Shown here: positions 58,529 to 64,000 of the stretch, piece by piece
Layout of the letters: every line of letters begins with the position of its first letter
Position numbering within the stretch: position 1 is the first letter of the stretch
From: Hymenobacter swuensis DY53
Lineage (GTDB): Bacteria > Bacteroidota > Bacteroidia > Cytophagales > Hymenobacteraceae
Length of the DNA stretch: 64,000 nucleotides
Assembly: GCF_000576555.1 (NCBI RefSeq)
Contig: NZ_CP007145.1
Span: 4,300,501-4,364,500 of the forward strand
Reading direction: 5' to 3'
Program-made: the position numbers and the translations under genes
Notes under the pieces: generated by a model
What the model was told of the DNA's origin: nothing
Seen by the model: only the letters and a program-made list of their open reading frames with translations
The model's database searches: none

Positions 58529-58701
58529 GGCCGTAGGTGCGTGAAAATCGGAGGGCAAGTTGTACCTTAAGATACGAGATTATCAGCCGCCGCCGATTCC
58601 CTGTACACAGCCTTTCTGGCCTATCTCCGACGAAACCAGATCTTCTCTCCTACCAATCCACCAGTTTTCCCTGCCAATTTTCGGGCAGTCTAAATTCGGG
58701 A

Positions 58702-59934
58702 CTACTTTCTCTGCTTTTTCAGATACGCCCGCGCCTCGTTGTACGCTTCCGATTTGCGCTCGGCCTTCTCCTGTACCTCTTTATAATAACGCACGGCATC
58801 GGCCGGCCGCTTCTGCTTATCGGCAATGCGCGCCATATTCAGCAGAGCATAGAGGTAGAAACCCTGCTTGGTATCGTTGGTGGTTTCAGCAAATACCACG
58901 CACCGCTGGTAGTATTCCTGGGCTTTGTCGAGGTCCTTGTACTGGTTCTGCATCAGGCTGCCCAGAAAGAACGTGGCGTACCGGCCACTGATGGCCTCGT
59001 AGCCTGGCAGGCCCCGGTTAATCTTATCCAGAATATCCCGGCTCACCCGCTCACACTCGCGCAGGTCGCCTACCTGGTAGCTCATCAGGGCGTAGAAGCG
59101 CTGGAAATAGCCGTTATCGGGGTAGGTAGTGGCCATGGCCTGGGCTAGCGGCAGGGCTTCGGTGGGTTTGTTTTCCTGGTTCTGCAGAATTTTCATCAGG
59201 AACACCTTCGCCTCCGTGCCGGTATAAAAACCGTTGGCCGATACGCCCCGCAACTGGTTTAACCCCAGCTGCTTATTACCGCGCGGAAAGAACAGCAGCA
59301 CTGGTTTCAGCAGCGGGTAGTTCTCCGAAATCCAGGGCGAGTAGTAGTTGATCAGGGCCTGTCCGAACAGGAACTCCGGGCTGAGGCCGTTGGCTTCCTT
59401 ACTCTTTTCCAGGTACTCCAGCGCGTTTTTGCTGGCGAAGGTGGCCTTACGCCAGTTGTGCCGCTCGGCATTCAGGCGGGCCGAAAACCCGTACGCTGCC
59501 GACAGGAAAAAACAGGCCTCGTAATTCCTGTTGTCCGCCTTATACAGCCTTTCTCCCTTGGTGATGGCCGTATCCATGTAGGCCAGGAACACCTTGTCGT
59601 ACTGCTCGTTGGTGATATTGCTGGGCATGATTTTCCACCACGTCGTCAGGCCCAGCAGAAAGTAGGGCATCGGGTGGCTGGGGTAGCGGCGGCGCAGGCT
59701 GCGAAACTGCCGCTCGGCCTTATCATGCTTGAAGTTGTAGATGTTGTTCACCGCCCCTTCCAACTCTGTCTGGATGTCCTTATCCAGCAGCAGCCAGCCC
59801 GATATATCCACGGCGGCCGGGGCTACATCTACATTGGAAAGGTCAATCTGGCGGGCCGCACGGGCCGTGTCGGGTTGCTGAGCCTGCGCCCCAAGGGCGA
59901 ACAGCAGCAAGCAACCAAGCAGAAAAAGGCGCAT
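58702..59934 (-). CDS. Secreted tetratricopeptide repeat protein
   Basis: 410 residues from the ATG at 59934. A signal peptide MRLFLLGCLLLFALGAQAQ precedes the mature protein. Helical TPR-like pairs are spread along the protein: FKHDKAERQFRSLRRRYPSHPMPYFLLGL, ITKGERLYKADNRNYEACFFLSAAYGF, EALPLAQAMATTYPDNGYFQRFYALMSYQVG and DKAQEYYQRCVVFAETTNDTKQGFYLYALLNMARIA. It probably serves as a periplasmic scaffold. The C-terminal part is charged and ends AYLKKQRK. No enzyme domain is present. A TTG at 59943 is the only earlier start. Confidence 0.8.
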   Translation of the reverse strand: MRLFLLGCLLLFALGAQAQQPDTARAARQIDLSNVDVAPAAVDISGWLLLDKDIQTELEGAVNNIYNFKHDKAERQFRSLRRRYPSHPMPYFLLGLTTWWKIMPSNITNEQYDKVFLAYMDTAITKGERLYKADNRNYEACFFLSAAYGFSARLNAERHNWRKATFASKNALEYLEKSKEANGLSPEFLFGQALINYYSPWISENYPLLKPVLLFFPRGNKQLGLNQLRGVSANGFYTGTEAKVFLMKILQNQENKPTEALPLAQAMATTYPDNGYFQRFYALMSYQVGDLRECERVSRDILDKINRGLPGYEAISGRYATFFLGSLMQNQYKDLDKAQEYYQRCVVFAETTNDTKQGFYLYALLNMARIADKQKRPADAVRYYKEVQEKAERKSEAYNEARAYLKKQRK

Positions 59935-60002
59935 AAAGTACAACTTGGAACCCCTAGTATAGAGGAAATGGGCGGGAGACGCGCCCTATCATACGTACCG
60001 GA

Positions 60003-60046
60003 ACAAAAAAAAGAGGCTGAAGCTCCCACAGCCTCAACCTCTTTTG
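60003..60046 (-). terminator. Terminator after the small Spy-like gene
   Basis: gaggctg/cagcctc stem (60013-60019, 60029-60035); on the minus strand the stem is followed by tttttttt. Confidence 0.8.
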
Positions 60047-60135
60047 CGTTTACCGAGTGCTAAAAGCGCCCGGGAAACGGCCAGCGGCTAAAATTCCCAC
60101 CCAAAGCCGCTGGATGTCTGTTCCGAAAAACAGGC

Positions 60136-60537
60136 CTAACGGCCGGTTCCGGGCTGGCGGATAAGCCAGCTATATGCGTTATACTGACCCGGCGTAAAAA
60201 TGCGGGCCAACTCCTGCTCGTACGTATCAGCAGCTTTTAGGGCTGCCGGGCTTGGCAGCAGGCGGGCCTCTGTGGCAGAGGCTACCATACCGGGGCGCTC
60301 CGTGGTTTCTCCCAACGTGGCCAGCTGCTGAAAATACTGCCGGGTGCTGCGTGAAACAGCCTTTTGCTGCTTACGGGAAAGCTCCAGCGAAGCCGCCAAG
60401 TAGCGGGCTACCCGGGTGCTGCGCACGTCTACCGCTTCGGGCTCAGCCACGGCCGGACGGGCCTGCGCGAAGTGTGAGCCAACCACCAGCAGCACTAATA
60501 AAGTCAGGGCCAGCAGGTAAGGATAGAGCGTTTTCAT
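60136..60537 (-). CDS. Small exported protein, Spy/LTxxQ-like
   Basis: 133 residues. N-terminal signal (MKTLYPYLLALTLLVLLVVGSHFAQA). YLAASLELSRKQQKAVSRST and IFTPGQYNAYSWL give a pattern like the LTxxQ pairs of Spy/CpxP, similar in plan to the lipoprotein at 51629-52045 but not lipidated. Probably a periplasmic stress-related helical protein. It is divergent from the AraC-type regulator, sharing a 139-bp intergenic region. The start ATG at 60537 is unambiguous. Confidence 0.6.
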   Translation of the reverse strand: MKTLYPYLLALTLLVLLVVGSHFAQARPAVAEPEAVDVRSTRVARYLAASLELSRKQQKAVSRSTRQYFQQLATLGETTERPGMVASATEARLLPSPAALKAADTYEQELARIFTPGQYNAYSWLIRQPGTGR

Positions 60538-60676
60538 TGGGGCAGCACGTTTAGTATATCAAAGGTCCGCATGGAATACGCAGATTACTACCGCTCGGTT
60601 CGCCATTTTTGGTGCCTTATTGATCAAATGCATTAACTTCACGTTCCCACCCAAGCCACTGAGGCATTACCGCGCC

Positions 60677-61546
60677 GTGAAATTACAATTTGAGCCCATT
60701 CATCCCACTGTTGACAGCTCGTTTACGCTCCTGCACTACACCGAAGTCAGCAAAGCCGAGCTGCTCTGGCACTATCATCCTGAGTACGAGCTGGTGTACA
60801 TTCCGCAGGGCCACGGCCGCCGCCACATCGGCCAGCACATTTCCCGCTTTGAGGAAGGAGAGCTGGTCCTTATCGGCCCCGACCTGCCCCACCTGACCTT
60901 TAGCTATGGTCAGCCGGTGGGCACTCCGTTTGAGGAAATTGTGGTGCAGCTGCGCGGCGACTTTTTGGGCACCGACTTCTGGGACCGGCCTGAAATGGCG
61001 GCCATCCGGCAGTTGTTGGCCCGCTCCCACGAGGGCCTGTCCTTCGGGGGCACCACGCGTACGGCCGTAGGGCCGGCGTTGCGGCAGCTGCTGTCGGCAC
61101 CGCCGTTCATGCGCCTGCTGCTGCTGCTGCAGGTATTGCAGGAGCTGGCGCAGGCCCCCACCACCGATATTCAGCCCCTGCACGCGGGCACCGGCGGACA
61201 GGGCCTGAGCGGGAAGGAGCAGCAGCGGCTGAGCCGGGTGTACCAGTTTGTGGAGCAGAACTACCAGCGCGCCACCCTCTCGGTGCAGGAAGTAGCCGAT
61301 GTGGCCTACCTCTCGGTGCCGGCGTTCTGCCGCTACTTCAAGAAGATGACCCGCCACACCCTCACCGATTTCCTGCAGGAATACCGCGTGGGCCAAGCCT
61401 GCCGCCTGCTGCTGGATGACGACTTGGCCGTGACCGAAGTGTGCTATGCCTGCGGCTTCAACAACCTCTCGCACTTCAACAAAACCTTCCGCAAATTCAC
61501 CGGCCAGAGTCCCACCGAATACCGCCGACAGCGCATGGGCAAGTAG
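60677..61546 (+). CDS. AraC-family transcriptional regulator
   Basis: 289 residues from the GTG at 60677, with an alternative TTG at 60620. The N-terminal cupin-like sensor domain includes WHYHPEYELVYIPQGHGRRHIG and FEEGELVLIGPDLPHLTFS. The C-terminal AraC domain has the two helix-turn-helix units: ATLSVQEVADVAYLSVPAFCRYFKKMTRHTLTDFLQEYRVGQA and LAVTEVCYACGFNNLSHFNKTFRKFTGQSPTEYR. Probably controls carbohydrate or stress genes in response to a small ligand; the divergent Spy-like gene is one candidate target. Most likely a homodimer. Confidence 0.9.
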   Translation: MKLQFEPIHPTVDSSFTLLHYTEVSKAELLWHYHPEYELVYIPQGHGRRHIGQHISRFEEGELVLIGPDLPHLTFSYGQPVGTPFEEIVVQLRGDFLGTDFWDRPEMAAIRQLLARSHEGLSFGGTTRTAVGPALRQLLSAPPFMRLLLLLQVLQELAQAPTTDIQPLHAGTGGQGLSGKEQQRLSRVYQFVEQNYQRATLSVQEVADVAYLSVPAFCRYFKKMTRHTLTDFLQEYRVGQACRLLLDDDLAVTEVCYACGFNNLSHFNKTFRKFTGQSPTEYRRQRMGK

Positions 61547-61617
61547 ATTTCTCCCTTCCCAGAAGTTGGGCAGCGGGTATTTCCCCCGGCTTTTGGGCAC
61601 TCCGGAACGAGCAGCGC

Positions 61618-61657
61618 AGAGCAAGTGTCTACCTGTTAGATGCTTGCTCTTCTTTTT
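61618..61657 (+). terminator. Terminator after the AraC gene, overlapping the next start
   Basis: agagcaag/cttgctct with a 17-base loop followed by tcttttttcc. It overlaps the ATG at 61640. Confidence 0.55.
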
Positions 61658-62758
61658 TCCCTTCTTTTCCACTGGAATCAGCTCCGGTTGCTGCTGGTTG
61701 ACGCAAACCCGGTTTTCGGGCCGCCGCCCACTGAGAAGCCACTGGTGCTGCAACCAGGCGCGCTGACCTTTTCCCCGGTTCTTTTCACCGTGACCAGCCT
61801 GCGTGATGCGCGACCGGGCCGGCCGGCAGTAGCATGGCTGCTGCCTGCAACCGCCACGGCTGGCGCAACACCTCAACCGCTGGAGCTGCAGGGTGGCACC
61901 GAAGCGGCCCTACGGCAGTTTGTGGCGCGTAGTTTGCCCCGGCAGGCAGCCCGCTACGCCGTGACGGTGCGGGTGCTGGAATGCAGGGTGCAGGAAATGC
62001 CAGGGGCCAGCCGGCAGGTAGCCGGGCAGGTGACGGTACGGCTGGCCTTCGACTGGCGTAACTCGGAAGGTCAGACAATTACGCTGACTGAATACCGGGG
62101 TGGGGCGCGGTACCTGCGGCCCCTCACCAACCGGGCAGTGGTGGAGCCGACGTTGCGGCAGGCGTTGCTGAGCGGCTTTACGTATTTCAACCAATGGCTC
62201 ACGCAGGCCCTGCCGCACGATGTACGTCTGGCCTCGGCTGTGCAACCGGTTTTTCGGTATGAAACCCGCCAAACGGAGCCCGATACACTGTTCTACGACC
62301 CGGCCCGGCCGCTCACCTGGAATGATTTTACGGGTCAGCCGCGCCCGAAAGGCCGGTACGCGGCGGCCGTGTTTCCGGGGTTTGCCTACCAGGGCCGCCC
62401 GCAGGTAGTAAACGGCGTGGTAGCGTTGGATGTCCGCCTGAAAATATTCGTGGTACGCAGCTCTTCCTGGGTAGCGCCCGGGCAGCAGAACCCCATCAAC
62501 CTCAACCACGAGCAGCGCCACTTCGATATCGTGCGGCTGGTGGCCGAGCGGTTCCGGCGCAAGGCCACGCCCGACAGCCTCACGGTGCGGGATTACCAGA
62601 GCATTCTGGGCTGGCAGTACCTGAAATCCTTCACCGAAATGAACCACCTGCAGGACCAATACGACCAGGAAACGCAGGGTGGCCTCAACCTGACGGCCCA
62701 GGACCGTTGGAACCGCCGCATCGATGCGGAACTGCGGGGCTATGGCATCATGCCGTGA
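61640..62758 (+). CDS. DUF922-like protein with HEQRHFD motif
   Basis: 372 residues from the ATG at 61640. The C-terminal half carries LNHEQRHFDIVRLVAERFRRKATPD, the HExxHFD-like metalloprotease-type motif of the DUF922 family, with a following helical segment. PLTWNDFTGQPRPKGRYAAAV precedes it in the typical position, and the tail LQDQYDQETQGGLN agrees with the family. The N-terminus (MLALLFSLLFHWNQLRLLLV) is hydrophobic and could be a signal or membrane anchor, but its codons overlap the terminator hairpin of the upstream gene, so the true start is uncertain. N-terminal part VTVRVLECRVQEMPGA is of unknown fold. Confidence 0.75.
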   Translation: MLALLFSLLFHWNQLRLLLVDANPVFGPPPTEKPLVLQPGALTFSPVLFTVTSLRDARPGRPAVAWLLPATATAGATPQPLELQGGTEAALRQFVARSLPRQAARYAVTVRVLECRVQEMPGASRQVAGQVTVRLAFDWRNSEGQTITLTEYRGGARYLRPLTNRAVVEPTLRQALLSGFTYFNQWLTQALPHDVRLASAVQPVFRYETRQTEPDTLFYDPARPLTWNDFTGQPRPKGRYAAAVFPGFAYQGRPQVVNGVVALDVRLKIFVVRSSSWVAPGQQNPINLNHEQRHFDIVRLVAERFRRKATPDSLTVRDYQSILGWQYLKSFTEMNHLQDQYDQETQGGLNLTAQDRWNRRIDAELRGYGIMP

Positions 62759-62780
62759 TGCGGGGCTGGTCTGCAAGGCA

Positions 62781-62815
62781 AAAAGCCTCCGGTGTATAAT
62801 ACACCGGAGGCTTTT
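62781..62815. terminator. Bidirectional terminator
   Basis: Perfect 16-bp stem (aaaagcctccggtgta and complement) with a 3-base loop lies between the convergent DUF922-like and erythromycin-esterase-like genes, with T-runs on both strands. Confidence 0.9.
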
Positions 62816-62862
62816 CAGATACATGTAGGGTAGACGGATAGGAACACCTTAATAGTATAGCA

Positions 62863-64000
62863 TTACAGTGGCGTAGCAGCCGTAGTGGTGCGCACAAACA
62901 GCATGGCGTCGTAGGCTTCGGAGAGCTTGAAGGGAAAGTAAGCATCCTTGCCGCTGTCGGGACTGTACCCTACCAGGCGGTGGCCCCGGCGCACATCCTG
63001 CGCCTGCAGCTGGCTGGTGTTCAAATAAAATACCGGGGGCGTGAGAGCCTGCAGGCTGGCCTCCCAGGAACCCGCCACGGGCGCTTCGAGGGGATAAGAA
63101 GCCATGGGGCTGACGGAGGAGATAAAGCGGTGCTTGGTAGCAGCTACTGTACCCGTGGCCGTGGTGGTGCCCAGCACAAAGTACTGGCCGGGAAACATTC
63201 GCTCCAGAAACTTGCCGGTGCCGCCGCCGTTGTTGTCGCCGGGTACGGCCAGGCGGCGCGATACGTGCGCATCATGCGCCCACACAATGACTTTGCTGCC
63301 TTTATCCCGCACCAGAAACCGGGTCATTTCGGCCATCAGACTGTCGCGCGAAGACTCCTGCTTGTTTACCTTAGGCTGGTAGAACGTATCGAAGTAGTGG
63401 TGCAGGTTCTTGAGGGCGCCGGCCACTACCGGGCGCTGCCGCTGCGTCAGCTTCAGGTTGGCCAGGGCCTTTTCCAGCTTCTCGGTGGCTTCGTAGCCGG
63501 CCCAGCCGTTGGCTAGCATCTCGGGGCGCTTGAACGGGATGCTCCGGTCGTTGAGGTCAACCCACACCTTATCCTGGTACTGGGTACGCTGCACCAGCTG
63601 CTCAGTAAGGGCCTTTACCTCGGGCGTAGCGGTGGTCAGCTGTTCGCGCAGCACCTCGGCGGCCGTGGTGCCAAACATGCCGTCGATACCGGTCAGCTCC
63701 AGTTTGCGCAGGTGGGACGTATTGTAGGTGTGCATCCAGTTCAGCATTTCCTCCGTTTCACGGTTTTGCCAGATGCTGAGCAGGTGCTTTTTCATCAGCG
63801 GCTTCAGGTCGTCGATGGTGGCGGAGTGCATGGCTTGGTTGAGGCGGTAACAGTCGGCGTACGTGTTTTCAAGCGCCACCTGGTTGAACCCCTCATCTTC
63901 CATCAGGATGCGCGTGAGCCAGAAGCGCAGCTTGTAAAACTCGGCCGAGCCGTGGGTGCCTTCGCCCAGGGCTACTACTTTTTTGCCGCGCATTTGCTTG
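62863..64000 (-). CDS. Erythromycin esterase-like protein, 5' end beyond the window
   Basis: At least 379 codons are visible and the frame is open at the window end. The family opening GEGTHGSAEFYKLRFWLTRIL with its conserved Glu-Gly-x-His is followed by VALENTYADCYRLN, a helical region, VIVWAHDAHVSRR and the C-terminal FKLSEAYDAMLFVRTTTAA. EreA-type enzymes open macrolide rings, but most homologues have other, unknown hydrolytic roles; resistance is not implied. The ATG at 63993 is an internal codon, as the motif would otherwise begin almost at the start. Gene continues to the right. Confidence 0.88.
   Translation of the reverse strand, partial: KQMRGKKVVALGEGTHGSAEFYKLRFWLTRILMEDEGFNQVALENTYADCYRLNQAMHSATIDDLKPLMKKHLLSIWQNRETEEMLNWMHTYNTSHLRKLELTGIDGMFGTTAAEVLREQLTTATPEVKALTEQLVQRTQYQDKVWVDLNDRSIPFKRPEMLANGWAGYEATEKLEKALANLKLTQRQRPVVAGALKNLHHYFDTFYQPKVNKQESSRDSLMAEMTRFLVRDKGSKVIVWAHDAHVSRRLAVPGDNNGGGTGKFLERMFPGQYFVLGTTTATGTVAATKHRFISSVSPMASYPLEAPVAGSWEASLQALTPPVFYLNTSQLQAQDVRRGHRLVGYSPDSGKDAYFPFKLSEAYDAMLFVRTTTAATPL

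Noticed and set aside
60683..61876. Minus-strand 397-codon frame opposite the AraC gene
   Set aside because: Shadow; low-complexity Gln/Gly/Ala translation.
62863..64000. Macrolide resistance gene
   Set aside because: The erythromycin-esterase superfamily is broad and most members have other roles; nothing here shows macrolide specificity.
1..64000. CRISPR array, prophage or transposase
   Set aside because: No regularly spaced direct repeats, integrase, phage structural or transposase genes were found; all multi-copy sequences seen are inverted repeats.

Overview
The window looks like a chromosomal segment of a GC-rich Bacteroidota bacterium of the Hymenobacter type (Cytophagales). Reasons: two proteins end in type IX secretion (T9SS) sorting domains; there are DUF4468-like, DUF4240, DUF3616 and LURP-one-like genes; initiation hardly depends on Shine-Dalgarno sites and several starts are TTG or GTG; TAnnTTTG-like promoter boxes occur; and long palindromic repeats lie between genes. 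This assignment is inference from gene content. No rRNA, CRISPR array, prophage or transposase was seen. One tRNA (Val, anticodon GAC) is present.

Layout. 1-3.7 kb: an MmeI-like fused restriction-methylation gene (minus) whose central third is strikingly AT-rich. 3.8-7.4 kb: a divergent NarL/LuxR-type response regulator and multi-PAS histidine kinase, then a STAS-like protein. 7.4-12.2 kb: a DUF1345 membrane protein, nicotinate phosphoribosyltransferase, two DUF4240 genes sharing a duplicated leader, a heavy-metal-associated domain protein and a DUF4468-like secreted protein. 12.3-14.8 kb: an ammonium transporter with an outer-membrane beta-barrel. 15.4-28.5 kb: a minus-strand run of nucleotide biosynthesis genes in the order pyrD-pyrF-pyrE-purL-purQ-purC-(NTF2-like)-purD-purN-purF-purM, ended by a strong terminator and interrupted by palindromic repeats.

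28.7-36 kb: a DUF4468-like secreted protein, a fused two-domain acyltransferase resembling the ornithine-lipid synthase OlsF, a secreted nuclease lipoprotein and a large T9SS cargo protein built from three repeats. 36.2-42.3 kb: a sigma54-dependent response regulator, a hybrid histidine kinase with its own receiver and Hpt domains, and a flavoprotein, probably one operon and a phosphorelay. 42.4-46.4 kb: a 39-residue membrane peptide, a nearly naked T9SS sorting domain, and a compact operon of flavoprotein, type III polyketide synthase and methyltransferase, the best candidate for an uncharacterised pathway (phenolic lipid or quinone type).

46.4-64 kb: an HDAC-like amidohydrolase, tRNA-Val, small outer-membrane and membrane proteins, a DJ-1/PfpI protein, a thioesterase, a GMC alcohol oxidase followed by an aldehyde dehydrogenase, a DinB protein, a metallo-beta-lactamase-fold protein that has lost most zinc ligands, LURP-one, STAS/SEC14-like and TPR proteins, an AraC regulator, a DUF922-like protein and an erythromycin-esterase-like protein cut by the window end.

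A recurring theme is long inverted repeats at gene boundaries. At least one contributes codons to a protein end (purN tail), and a short direct repeat contributes to another (purQ head).
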